Source of the DNA: Talinum fruticosum
Taxonomy: Eukaryota > Streptophyta > Magnoliopsida > Caryophyllales > Talinaceae
DNA length: 64,000 nucleotides
Reading direction: 5' to 3'
NCBI GenBank assembly: GCA_021018815.1
Contig: JAITYX010000141.1
Span: forward strand, 248,001 to 312,000
In this document: positions 25,360 to 36,450 of the stretch, piece after piece
Numbering within the stretch: the first letter of the stretch is position 1
Layout: each line of letters opens with the position of its first letter
The notes under the pieces: generated by a model
The model's input: only the letters and a program-made list of their open reading frames with translations
Database searches by the model: none
Told to the model about the DNA's origin: nothing
Position numbers and translations under genes: made by a program

Positions 25360-26888
25360 TGAAGGTTTGCTCGGGGAGAGTCCGAGTCACCCTAGAGGGG
25401 GTGAATAGGGTGATGAAAAATTCTTTGTGAAAGCACACACCTTTTGACGAGAGAAGAGTCAAAGACAGATTCCGAGTCTAAGCAAGGGGTCGAAGATATT
25501 GAACTCGTAATGTAATGAATCGGAGTAAACACGTTCAGCAGGTCATGTCCGAGTCTAGAATGAACTCGTAAATAGAACAAAGAGAATTTACGTGGAAACC
25601 CTCCTGGGGCAGAAAACCACGGCCCGTGTCAATCCAGACACGAAGTCAAATCCACTATTTTGAGTCCACAAAATACCGTGAACTTGACGTAACCCGAGTT
25701 GCTCCCTTAGACAACTCTATACAAGTTTTCCTAGACTCGAAATTCCCTTATCTCGATCTAGTACTTCCTAGCTGAGATAACCCTTACAGCTAGGGACAAC
25801 TAAGCCGAGTTAACCCTTACAGCTTAGTCAAGGGACCTTACAAAGAATGTAAAAAGTGTTTGTAATCGAGTACAAGACCTTACAACTCGTAAAGTAATGA
25901 ATTACAGAGTGGGAGTTGTAAGTTGAAGATTGAAAGTAAATACAATAACTTTGTTCAAGTTGAAGTATTGACAATATATTCCGCTATCTTCAAGTCTTGT
26001 GAGGTGGCTTCCTTTTATAGAAGACCAGGCAGAGTAGCCGTTATCTTCATCTCGCTGACCGAGAGTCCTCTCGTGACCGTTGTGGAAGGCTTTCCGAGTC
26101 CCTCGAAAGTATCCGTTGAAATATGGACGTTGGACAACGGTTTAACTCTCTTGAAGTCCCAAAACCATCGGTTGTGTCTTGAAAAATGAGGTGGAAACCA
26201 CCGTTAAGCTTAGCGTTCCAGCTTTTCCGGATATGAAAGCGCATGACTTCCGACACAATCTTCCGAGACTAGAGCAAGTGTAGGTGAAAAGCCATCTCTG
26301 CTTGGTGATTTGATGTTCTAAGCCGGCTACTTTTGTAGTTTGAAAAGATATCCTCGATTGAATAACCTACAAAAGTAAAACATCTTTGGTTCTCAAAGTA
26401 TAAAATACTTTGGTCCAAGGTTAGACACGGATAATAATATAATCATGATAATTAACCAACAGATTATCTAAGTCGAAAAGAAATGGATTTTTCCGAGTCT
26501 AATATCCATGATACTCGAGTTCCATAAGACTTAGTCTTAAGCAAAGAATCAAGTTCTATTAACAAATATCGAGTGGGAAGCACTTGATGTAGACTAAGCA
26601 TGAAATGAACTACGAAAGCCGACTTTGCAAACAATAGAGTAAATAACCACAAGTCGATTCTGAGTGAGAGTGGACTCGTAATAAAGAGCAAGTTTTCCGA
26701 GTCGCTAACCGAAAAGCGATTAAAGAGATATGTGAAGGCCGAATCGCATAGAAAAGATACTATTTAACTCAAGTAAGTTTCGAGATACAGAGAATGCCTT
26801 GGAATCAAAACTCTATATGACTGACATCGTTATACCCGATTCCCTTTGCATGACTCGTAAAGATATAGAGCAGTGTCTCGAGTCTTCA
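25360..26888 (-). repeat. Element A 3' LTR
   Basis: TGAAGGTTTGCTCGG..GTCTTCA, adjoining the polypurine tract at 26889-26901. Has the short TATAAAA-type promoter variant shared with the other LTR of A. Confidence 0.93.
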
Positions 26889-26901
26889 ATCTCCCCTTTT
26901 T
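26889..26901 (-). other. Element A polypurine tract
   Basis: Minus strand AAAAAGGGGAGAT immediately before the 3' LTR. Confidence 0.85.
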
Positions 26902-27155
26902 GATGAAAGGCATTCCATACTTAAACAGAAACGTTGTTAGAGGAAAAATAGATCGATTCTCGAGTAGTTTGAGTAAAAGTAAGGCATATTGAATGGATCG
27001 GAGCAATGTACAATATATCGAGCAAATTAAAGTAAGCTTGAACTCATTAACTCGTAAAAGAAAGAACTCAGAAATGCATTCAGTTCATTAAAAGAAATAT
27101 TACAAGGGCGGAAAGAACTCCCCTAGACACGACAACCAGTTTCGATCGACTACAT

Positions 27156-27172
27156 TTTCTCCCCTTGCCTTT
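27156..27172 (-). other. Second polypurine tract, element A
   Basis: Minus strand AAAGGCAAGGGGAGAAA, counterpart of the tract at 23972-23990 in B. Confidence 0.55.
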
Positions 27173-27304
27173 CAAGCAAAAACAAGAATAAAAAGAACGG
27201 AGAAAAGTACAATTAATACACACAAGTTTTCCGGACAAAAAGAAAATTTTGAAAAACAGAAATTCGGAGGCACCGAGGAATCGTGACGCAGTGCATGGCT
27301 CCAA

Positions 27305-28917
27305 CTAGGGAGGAGGGCATTTCGAGTGGAGGCGGAGGTGCGCCGGCGCCGATAAGATCTTGACGATGTGCTTGAGCGCGGCGAAGGGAGAACCGGAACA
27401 CTTCGCAGGGGCTCGGCTCCGAGTGGCCGACCCGGAGAAAGTGGATCGAGGGGTTCTTCCCTTGGGACCTCGGGGCCTGGAGGGGCTGCTCCGGCCGACT
27501 CGCTGGAGGAGCAAGATCTTCGACCCACTCGGATCGCTGTCTCGAGCCGAGTACAACGAACTTGAGCTTGGGGAGCGAGTCGTCCCTCAGCAGACTGCCA
27601 CGGCCTCTTCTTCCCTTGGCCCGGAAGGGGCTGCTCGAGCCGCAGGTTCCTCGGTGTCCTCCGCTGCATCTGCAGCTTCTTCCTCTCGCTTCCTCGGCTT
27701 CCTCGCTCTCCGAGGAGGTCGCGCTGGGCTCGAAGACGTCTCGGATGTGTCCGAGTCATCCGGTCCCGAGCCGCCTTGGACCGTCTCTCTCTCGAGGAGC
27801 TCAGCCAGCTCCTTCTCGCTCCTTAACCAGCTCTCTCATCTCAAGAACGAGAGACTGCTCGCTCTCGGATTTGGGACCGACCTATCTTTTGGTTGATGGT
27901 CGACCTCGAAGGACAGACTTGAAACCTCCGAGCATGTCTCTCGAAATCGGAAGACACCGAGGTGATCTTGTCGAAGAAGACAGGAGACAAGAGGGCAGAG
28001 AGAGTTTTGGAAGCACCTGGAGGTGGAGGCACCACCAGGTGAAGAGGGAAGAGGGAGAGGGGTTGATTTCCGAGTCCGAGGTGGAGAAGGAGGCCTCAGC
28101 TCGAAGTTGTGAACCCGCACACCGTGGTTGGTTTCTCGGTATCCGTACCCTCGGAGTTCCTTCTTGCCGACCACAATGGCCGCCTCGGACACCGCGTTAG
28201 GGTCGGAGGGAAGAGGAACTTGGAATTGTTTGAAGACAAGGGTGAGAAGAGCACCGAAAGGAAGGGAGGTGTTCTTCTTGGTTTGGAGTTGAGCCGGCAC
28301 AGCGGCCATCCGCTCAATGATGGAGGGGAAGAGGTCGACTTCGTATCCCTCCGTGATATCGAAGAGGGCTTTGAGGTGCTTGGAGTTGGGGTTCTCCTTG
28401 CTAGAATGCCGAGAGAAGAAGGTTCTCATCAGCAGGAAACACGAAGCCTGGCTTCGACTTCAACCGAGTCACGTAAAAGTTCTTTCCGGACCTGTGGAAT
28501 TCTTTAGCATACTTTTCAAAGAAGTCGTCTGGCGACTTCAGTGAAGGGGATAGGGTTGCTGTTCAAGAAGAGAGAAGAAACTTTGAACAGATCTGTGAAG
28601 GAGGGAGGTGTTGATACTGAACAAGTAATGTTCCGAACCCTAGAGGTTAGAACATTTTCAGAGTGAGAGAGGTGAGTATAGAACTCGAAACGAGTTCGGG
28701 ATAGATGAACTCACTGAAACACAAGAAAGGGTAGACTCCTGTGGTTTGGATGTTGGACAACCAGGAGAATTTGGTTGTTGGGAAGAACTTGTCGTCCAGA
28801 CGCAAGATGTCTGGGTGACAATGGGTTTTGAAGGGGTTGAGCTTTCGGCTTGTTGGTGCGAGGCTTTTTGGAGGATGAAGAAACCCGAAAGTCGGGGTGG
28901 TTTCCTCTTTTAGGCAT
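27305..28917 (-). pseudogene. Element A third ORF (downstream of pol)
   Basis: Starts at the ATG at 28917 (MPKRGNHPDFRVSSSSKK) and ends at a TAG at 27305-27307. The layout matches B: a basic N-terminus, a middle block with MAAVPAQLQTKK and FGALLTLVFKQFQVPLPSD (around 28200-28310), a Pro-rich part, and a charged helical segment. An acidic/Arg-rich tract and a Ser/Pro C-terminus follow. Frame changes interrupt it several times. The region is GC-richer than its surroundings, which produces long but spurious open frames on the opposite strand. No signal peptide or transmembrane segment is visible. It follows pol in the sense direction with a spacer of about 630 bp holding a TATA-like box. Function unknown; it is conserved between A and B in position and sequence. 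Confidence 0.6.
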
Positions 28918-29170
28918 TGTGAGAGATGAAAAGATGAAACTTTTCGAAAGAGAAAGAGAAAGAGATGGAGGTGTAGAAGAGAAGAAAGCGAAAATGGTAG
29001 AAGAAAAATGAGAAGAGAGCAATCGAAAACTTACAAGAGAGAGAGAGAGAGCTTCTTCAACACTTGCAGACGATCAAGGGAACATCTGTTCACGTAGAAA
29101 ACTTCCGCGAGAAGGTTTTCGTTTGAGAGGGAAAGAGTTTTAGAGTACCGAGAGGAAGATAGATAAACGT

Positions 29171-29178
29171 TATTTATA
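29171..29178 (-). promoter_or_regulatory. TATA-like box before the third ORF of element A
   Basis: TATAAATA on the minus strand, 254 bp upstream of the ORF ATG. The corresponding site in B (36056-36063) is conserved in sequence and spacing. Confidence 0.5.
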
Positions 29179-29550
29179 AAGAGTACGCGCGCCCGTTCAC
29201 TATCCGTTAAGTAACTCCGTTCCGTCTTACCCGTCCATCGATCATTAATGCCCGTGTGACAGCTTCTCCTTCAACGGTTGAGATAACAAGTGGTTTGAAA
29301 TCTGCGGTTAAGATCCGATCGCAGCGCTCGAGAAAGAGAGAGAAAAAGAGTTTGAAAATATAATCCGAAACTCTCCACTGTTCTAGAGATAGCTTCAGAA
29401 AATTTGATGTCCAATTTTCTCTACGTCCGAAGTTTGACTCGTAAACACGAAATAACTATCAGCCCAAGTATCACATGATCAACTCGAACCAATGGTTATT
29501 GACAACTAAAGCACATAGCACAGTAAAAATTCAAGGATCATAACGCGAAA

Positions 29551-32500
29551 CTAAGCATTTAACATACCAAGCTCATTCCGAATAAAATAGAATTGATCTT
29601 CACCAAGAGGCTTAGTAAAGATATCAGCTAATTGAAGATTAGTAGGAATGAATTCAAGTGTAATGTCACCCTTTTCCGAGTGATCGCGTAAGAAATGATA
29701 CCCGACTTCAATATGCTTTGTTTTTGAGTGTCTGGACAGGATTCTTAGTGATACTGATTGCGCTTTGATTGTCACACTTGATTGGGACAGAGTTGAGAGT
29801 TAGTCCAAGATCCTTCAAGTGTTGTTTTATCCAGAGAATCCGAGCGCAACAAGCTCCAGCTGGCAATATATTCAGCTTCGCAGCTTGATAGAGCTACCGA
29901 GTTTTGCTTCTTTGAGTGCCAGGATATTAGGGATTGACCTGAAATTGGCAAGCTCCGGATGTGCTCTTTCGATCAACTTTGTATCCTGCGTAGTCCGCGT
30001 CTCGAGTACCCGGCCGGACTCGGCTCCGAGTCTCCGGAGTACCATAGTCCTAGATTCCGAGTGCCTGCAAGATATCTCGAATATTCTCTTCATCGCAGTG
30101 AGATGTGATTCTTTTGGATTAGCTTGAAATCGTGCGCATAAGCAAACACCGAACATTATGTCCGGTCCGCTTGAAGTAAGATATAGCAGTGATCCAATCA
30201 TACCTCGATAGAGTTTCGATCTATCGCTTTACCTGTCTCATCCGAGTCGAGTTTTATACTGCTCGCTCATAGGAGTAGATGCGTGCTTTGCATCTTGAAG
30301 TTTGTACTTCTTCAGCAGTTCCTTGGTGTACTTTGATTGATGGACAAAGATTCCATCTTTGTCTTGTTTGATTTGCAGCCCAAGGAAGAAGTTGAGTTCT
30401 CCCATCATGCTCATTTGGAACTCTTGGCTCATCAACTCGGAAAATTCTCGCACGTAAATTCATTAGTAGCACCGAAAATAATATCATCAACATAAATTTG
30501 AACAATGAGAAAATCTTTCCCTTTGGTCTTTATGAATAGAGTCTTGTCGATCCGACCTCTTTTAAAATCATTTTGAACCAGGAAGTCGCTCAGTCTTTCA
30601 TACCAAGCTCTAGGAGCTTGCTTAAGACCATAGAGAGCCTTTTGAAGTTTGAAAACATGATTTGGAAATTCCGAGTTTTCAAAACCAGGAGGTCGCTCGA
30701 CATAGACCTCTTCTTCAATAAAACCATTGAGAAAGGCACACTTAACATCCATTTGATATAATTTAATATGCATGCAGGATGCAAATGCCAACAGATATTT
30801 TAATGGCTTCAATTCTAGCTACTGGTGCAAAGGTTTCCCCACAATCAATTCCTTCTTCTTGATTGTAACCCTGAGCTACAAGTCTAGCCTTGTTTCGACT
30901 ACTACTCCACCCTCATCCAGCTTTGTTTTTGAAAACCCGTTTGGTTCCTATAACCGGGTGGTCGAAGGTCGGTTGGTCGAGTCCGGACTTGGTTTCTCTC
31001 GAATTGATTCAGCTCTTCTTACATGGCCTCTACCCATTCGGGTTCATTAAGGGCTTCTAGTGCATTTTTGGGTTCGAGTTAGTGAAATGAATGCAGTGAA
31101 TGCACATAGATTATGAAGAGAAGAACGAGTTCTTACCCCACTCGTTGATATCGAAATAATGTTTTCTTGGGGATGACTGGAAGTAAATTTGAATGCTTTA
31201 CCAGCTTCTTTGATTCACCAAGTTTGTTGGTTGAATTGCTTGATCTTCGAGGCTGGTTCTGAGTGATCCTCTTCATTGACTTGCTCGCTTCGAGCGACCT
31301 CTTGAGTTGTCTCATTCTGAGCTTCCTCGTTCGAGTGGTCTCCTTCGAGTTTTTATAGACTCATCTTCGTCATCATCTTTTCCGAGCTTCAGCTTCGAGT
31401 ATGAAGATTCACTTGGTTTCCCCTGTTCAAGCTCATCAAACACTACGTGGATACTTTCTTCCACTTTGTTAGTTCTCTTGTTGAATATACGATAAGCTTT
31501 GCTATGAGAAGAATAACCTAGAAAAATTCCTTCGTCTCGACCGAGCATCAAACTTGGTCGATGATCCTTACCGTTGTTGCGGACAAAGCACTTACATCCG
31601 AAAGATCCGAAATAGGAAATATTTGGCTTCCTTCCTTTGTAGAGCTCATAAGGTGTTTTCTTCGTAATGGGTTTGATGAGGCATCGATTGAGAGTGTAGT
31701 TGGTCGTGTTTATCGCCTCCGCCCGGAAATAGTAAGGCAAGTTGTGTTCAATCATCATCGTCCTTGCTATTTCTTCAAGGGTTCTGTTCTTTCTCTCAAC
31801 TACTCCATTCTGCTGAGGAGTTCTGGGTGCTGAGAAGTTATGAGAAATTCCGTTCTTGTCACAAAACTCCGAGAATTCTGAGTAATCGAACTCCCTTCCA
31901 TGGTCGGTTCGAATCTTTTGAATCCGAGTCCGAGACTCAACTTGAATCTTTCTACGAGCTTGCTGAACTCCTTAAAGGCCTCATTCTTATGCTTCAGAAA
32001 ACACACCCAGGTAAATCTTGAAAAATCATCAATAATAACAAGTATGTAAGATTTACCTCCGAGACTCTTTACAGGGATTTCACCACATAAGTCCATGTGT
32101 AGTAATTCAAGCACGTTGGATGTGGAAACTGTCTTCGAGAGATTTGAATGAAGATCCGACTTGTTTCCCTTTGGTGCATGCTCCACATACTTTGTCCTTC
32201 TCAAACGCACGCTTAGGTAATCCTCTAACCGGATGATGAGATGCAAGCTTTTTGAGAGTATGCATGCTAATATGACCTAATCTACGATGCCAAATCCAAG
32301 AATCATCTTGAAGATATGCTTTTAAACATGATAAGTTCGACTTGGGTCGAGAGAGGGATGATGTAGGTATTACCCGATCTCTTACCTAAGAGCTTTACCT
32401 CTTTGGTGGTCTCATCTCGTGATGTAGCACTTGGATTGAGTGAATTTTACCTCTTGACCTTTGTCACAAAGTCGGGAGATGCTAAGTAAGTTGAACTTAA

Positions 32501-33831
32501 GTCCTTTGACAAGGTAGACTGGGCTCACCAGATTGTTTCCATTACCAATCTTCCCAATGCCCACTATCTTGCCCTTTGTCGTCATCACCAAAGGTCACCT
32601 TTCCTCCTTTATATGACTCCAACTCGAAAAAGAGTCCTTGGTCACCCGACATATGTCGAGAACAACCGCTGTCCAGGTACCAGTGTCCTTTGATCTTTCT
32701 CGAGTGACCTCTTGAGGATCGGCTTCCTCGTTGTCCGAGTCCGAGTCCGACTCTCTTTCGCCTTCGAGTCGAAATTGCCATCGGACACTTCGAGTCATCC
32801 GAGTCTTCGTCGTCTTCGAGATGAGTCCTTGTCACTCCATGTTGCCATCATGGCCCTTTTCTTCTTCCTCGTCCCTTCTTCGTTTTGGACGAGTCCTTGA
32901 CTATGTGGTCTTTGCTGCCACATTCAAAACATCCAGAATTCTTAGACAAGGATAACTTTGAGGGTGAAGAAAACTTACCTTTTCTCGTCTCTCTTGTCCT
33001 TTTTGTAGAATTCTTCTTTTGGCCTTTTATCCCATCTTTTGTGCTTCATCATTCTCTTGAAGCCTCTTGCAATGAGTGCCATGGGATCATCTTCCGAGTC
33101 GAGGAGCTTGGACTTGCTTCTTTGGATTCTCGAGGTTTTAAGCGCGATGTTCCTTTTGGAAGTACCCTCAGCATCTTCTTCTTCCGGATGTATCTCATGG
33201 GTCGAAGCTTTCCGATGAGCTCGTCCGGCTTCAAGAGTGAGAGGTTCCGAGCCTCTTCTATGGCAGTAACCTTAGGACCCCATCGTTTCTTGGGTAGGCT
33301 TCGAGAATTTTCCAGCACATTTCTTCATGGGAGATTTTCTTTCCCGGAGATTTGAGATTGTTGGTGATCTCGGTGAAGCGTATGAACATCCGAGTAATGT
33401 TCTCTTCCGGCTCCATTTTGAAAAGCTCATATTTGTGAAGATACTCGGCTGATCTTCGCTTGTCTCACCCGACTTGTACCTTCGTAGGTGTTGACCGGAG
33501 TGTCCCACACCTCTTTAGCAGAGTCACGAGCAGAGACTCGATTATATTCTTCCGAGCTTATGGCGCACATGAGGATGTTCATGGCTTTGAAGTTCTTTCG
33601 AACTTCTCGCTTCGCTGGCGTGAACTCAGCCTTTGTCTTTGGAAGGATTCTAATTCATCTGTCTTCGTTGGAATGTAGTTTCCTTGTTGTATGATTTCCC
33701 ATACTTCTTCATCGTGATCCATGAGGAAACATTCCATAAGCTTCTTCCAAGTGACCGAAATTTGAACCTTTGAATTTTGGTGGCCTCGTTGGAAGATCTA
33801 CCTTCGTCGAACTCTCCGGTGTTCGAGCCAT
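29551..33831 (-). pseudogene. Element A gag-pol polyprotein gene
   Basis: The ATG at 33831 starts MARTPESSTKVDLPTRPP, the usual Copia gag opening. Gag core near 33180-33320 (SLPKKRWGPKVTAIEEARNL). Zinc knuckle near 32890-32930 reads CFECGSKDHIVKD, with its last Cys lost by a 1-bp shift. Protease near 32670: WYLDSGCSRHMSGD, active-site DSG intact. Integrase 31800-32200: LLHMDLCGE and the DDFSRFTW block, then the NNGKDH and GYSSHSKAYRIFN segments (31312-31758). RT 30240-30812: LNGFIEEEVYVERPPGF, LYGLKQAPRAWYERL, YVDDIIFG. RNase H 29872-30201. It ends ..NELGMLNA at the TAG at 29551. A region of about 706 bp between knuckle and protease, present in B, is missing. Frameshifts break it, several at CCG/CAG sites that may be sequencing artefacts. 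Coding blocks otherwise look young. Confidence 0.85.
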
Positions 33832-33875
33832 CCGATCTTTAAACCTTTGGACTGTTAGATCCTTTCGAAAGGCTA

Positions 33876-33887
33876 GGCTCGATACCA
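33876..33887 (-). other. Element A primer-binding site
   Basis: Minus strand TGGTATCGAGCC, two bases after the 5' LTR. It resembles the initiator-Met tRNA site TGGTATCAGAGC. Confidence 0.8.
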
Positions 33888-33889
33888 AT

Positions 33890-35420
33890 TGAAGGTTTGC
33901 TCGGGAGAGTCTCGAGTCACCCTAGAGGGGGGTGAATAGGGTGATGAAAAATTCTTTGTGAAAGCACACACCTTTTGACAGAGAAGAGTCAAAGACAGAT
34001 TCCGAGTCTAAGCAAGGGGTCGAAGATATTGAACTCGTAATGTAATGAATCGTAGTAAACACGTTCAGCGAGGCTCGTCCGAGTCTAGAATGAACTCGTA
34101 AATAGAACACAGAGAATTTACGTGGAAACCCTCCTGGGCAGAAAACCACGGCCCGTGTCAATCCAGACACGAAGTCAAATCCACTATTTTGAGTCCACAA
34201 AATACCGTGAACTTGACGTAACCCGAGTTGCTCCCTTAGACAACTCTATACAAGTTTTCCTAGACTCGTAAATTCCCTTATCTCGATCTAGTACTTCCTA
34301 GCTGAGATAACCCTTACAGCTTAGGGACAACTAAGCCGAGTTAACCCTTACAGACTTAGTCAAGGGACCTTACAAAGAATGTAAAAAGTGTTTGTAATCG
34401 AGTACAAGACCTTACAACTCGAAAGTAATGAATTACAGAGTGGGAGTTGTAAGTTGAAGATTGAAAGTAAATACAATAACTTTGTTCAAGTTGAAGTATT
34501 GACAATATATTCCGCTATCTTCAAGTCTTGTGAGGTGGCTTCCTTTTATAGAAGACCAGGCAGAGTAGCCGTTATCTTCATCTCGCCGACCGAGAGTCCT
34601 CTCGTGACCGTTGTGGAAGGCTTTCGAGTCCCTCGAAAGTATCCGTTGAAATATGGACGTTGGACAACGGTTTAACTCTCTTGGAAGTCCCAAAACCATC
34701 GGTTGTGTCTTGAAAAATGAGGTGGAAACCACCGTTAAGCTTGGCGTTCCAGCTTTTCCGGATATGAAAGCGCATGCCTTCCGACACAATCTTCTCGAGA
34801 CTAGAGCAGTGTAGGTGAAAAGCCATCTCTGCTGGTGATTTGATGTTCCGAGCCGGCTACTTTTGTAGTTTGAAAAGATATCCTCGATTGAATAACCTAC
34901 AAAAGTAAAACATCTTTGGTTCTCAAAGTATAAAATACTTTGGTCCAAGGTTAGACACGGATAATAATATAATCATGATAATTAACCAACAGATTATCCG
35001 AGTCGAAAAGAAATGGATTTTTCGAGTCTAATATCCGTGATACTCGTAGTTCCATAAGACTTAGTCTTAAGCAAAGAATCAAGTTCTATTAACAAATATC
35101 GAGTGGGAAGCACTTGATGTAGACTAAGCATGAAATGAACTATGAAAGCCGACTTTGCAAACAATAGAGTAAATAACCACAAGTCGATTCTCGAGTGAGA
35201 GTGGACTCGGAATAAAGAGCAAGTTTTCCGAGTCACTAACTGAAAAGCGATTAAAGAGATATGTGAAGGCCGAATCGCATAGAAAAGATACTATTTAACT
35301 CAAGTAAGTTTCGAGACACGGAGAATGCCTTGGAATCAAAACTCTATATGACTCGACATCGTTATACCCGATTCCCTTTGCATGACTCGGAAAGATATAG
35401 AGCAGATGTCCGAGTCTTCA
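33890..35420 (-). repeat. Element A 5' LTR
   Basis: 1531 bp, adjoining the PBS. Relative to the B LTR it lacks about 45 bp bracketed by short GAGTGA repeats (near 35193-35205). Confidence 0.93.
34544..34550 (-). promoter_or_regulatory. TATA box in element A 5' LTR
   Basis: Minus strand CTATAAAAGG. It sits at the same place as CTATAAATAG in the other LTRs (for example 42172-42179) and probably drives the genomic RNA. Confidence 0.6.
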
Positions 35421-36055
35421 TTTTTCAAAGAAGTCATCGGCGACTTCAATGAAAGGAATGGGGTTGCTGTTCAAGAAGAGAGAGGAGACCTTGAACAAGC
35501 GGTAGAGGAGAGAGGTGTTGATGCGAACGGTGATGTTCGAACCCCGGAGGTTAGAACATTTTCGGAGGAGGTGAGGTGAGTATAGAACTCGGAGACGAGT
35601 TCGGGATAGATGAACTCGCTGAAACACAGGAAGTTGTATACTCCGGTGGTTTGAATGTGGGACAACCAAGAAAATTTGGTTGTTGGAAAGAATTTGTCGT
35701 CCAGCGCAAGGTGCTCGGGTGACAATGGGTTTGGAGGGGTTGAGCTTTCCGGCGTTTTGGTGCGAGGCATTTTGGAGGAAGAAGAGGTCCGGAAGTCGGG
35801 ATGGTTTCCTCTTTTAGGCATTTTGAACGATGGAAGGAAAGATGAAACTTTCGAGTAGGAAAGAGAAGGAGAGGTAGAAGAGAAGAAACGAAAAAGGTGT
35901 AGAAGAAAAAGATGAGAGCAGTCAAAACTTACGAGAGATGGCTTCTTCGACGCTTGCAGAAGTTCAAGGATGACTGTTCACGTAGAAATCTTCCGCGAAA
36001 AGTTTCGTTTGAGAGAAATGGAATGTAGAATACCGAGACGAAGATGAATAGGCGC

Positions 36056-36063
36056 TATTTATA
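36056..36063 (-). promoter_or_regulatory. TATA-like box before the third ORF of element B
   Basis: TATAAATA on the minus strand, 235 bp upstream of the ATG at 35821, inside the spacer after the end of pol. Confidence 0.5.
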
Positions 36064-36450
36064 AAAAATATAAGCCCGTCAACTATCCGTTAAGTATACC
36101 TCCATTCTCGACCCGGCTTGTCCATCGAGCCACCGAAGACCGGTGTGACGGTTCTCTTCAACGGTTAAGATTTCAGCGGTTAGAAATCGACGGCTAATGT
36201 CTCGATCACAGCGCTCGAGAGAGAGAGAGAAAGATTTTGAAAATATGAACCGAAACTCTCCACTCTTCTAGAGATAATTTCAGAAAATTTGAAGTCCAAG
36301 TTTCTCTACGTCCGAGTTTGACTCATATTGGTTTCGAGTGACTCAAAAACACGAAATAACTACCAGCCTAGTATCACTGAATCAACCGAGCTAATGGTTA
36401 TTAAAAGTGAAAACACATAACACAGTAATTATGCAATGGATAACATATAA

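Larger units (their letters stand above)
25360..35420 (-). mobile_element. Copia (Sirevirus-like) element A, nested in element B
   Basis: LTRs at 25360-26888 (1529 bp) and 33890-35420 (1531 bp) look about 98% alike by eye, implying recent insertion. Full order on the minus strand: LTR, PBS, gag, protease, integrase, RT, RNase H, third ORF, PPT, LTR. It interrupts the third ORF of B: sequence left of 25359 and right of 35421 is continuous with the corresponding uninterrupted ORF near 28500. The target duplication lies in a T-run (ATTTT versus TTTTT) and is imperfect. Length 10.06 kb. Confidence 0.93.
24036..35821 (-). pseudogene. Element B third ORF (downstream of pol), split by element A
   Basis: The ATG at 35821 begins MPKRGNHPDFRTSSSSK, a basic Lys/Arg/Pro-rich N-terminus that could be a nuclear localisation signal. 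Then comes a globular part (YPELVSEFYTHLTSSENVL..) reaching 35421, where element A is inserted. The reading resumes below 25359 with the segment FGALLTLIFKQFQVPFPSD, a Pro-rich stretch and a short coiled-coil-like helix (IRALAQERKELVELL). An acidic Ser/Asp/Glu tract (SSDSGDEEEEAVDAEA) and a low-complexity C-terminus follow. I see no signal peptide or membrane segment, so the term envelope-like, used for third ORFs of some Sireviruses, is not supported by this sequence. It may be related to the plant 'putative transposon protein' family (Transposase_32-like), an assignment from memory. A TATA-like box precedes it. Non-functional because of the insertion. Confidence 0.6.

Noticed and set aside
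27360..28200. Long plus-strand open frames (178 and 212 codons) at 27360-28200
   Set aside because: They lie antisense to the GC-rich third ORF of element A, and the same arrangement appears weakly in B. No independent motif or splice signal supports them.
34433..34948. Minus-strand 171-codon open frame and similar ones in each LTR
   Set aside because: They recur at the same place in all LTR copies with shifting frames; LTR sequence is not known to encode protein here.
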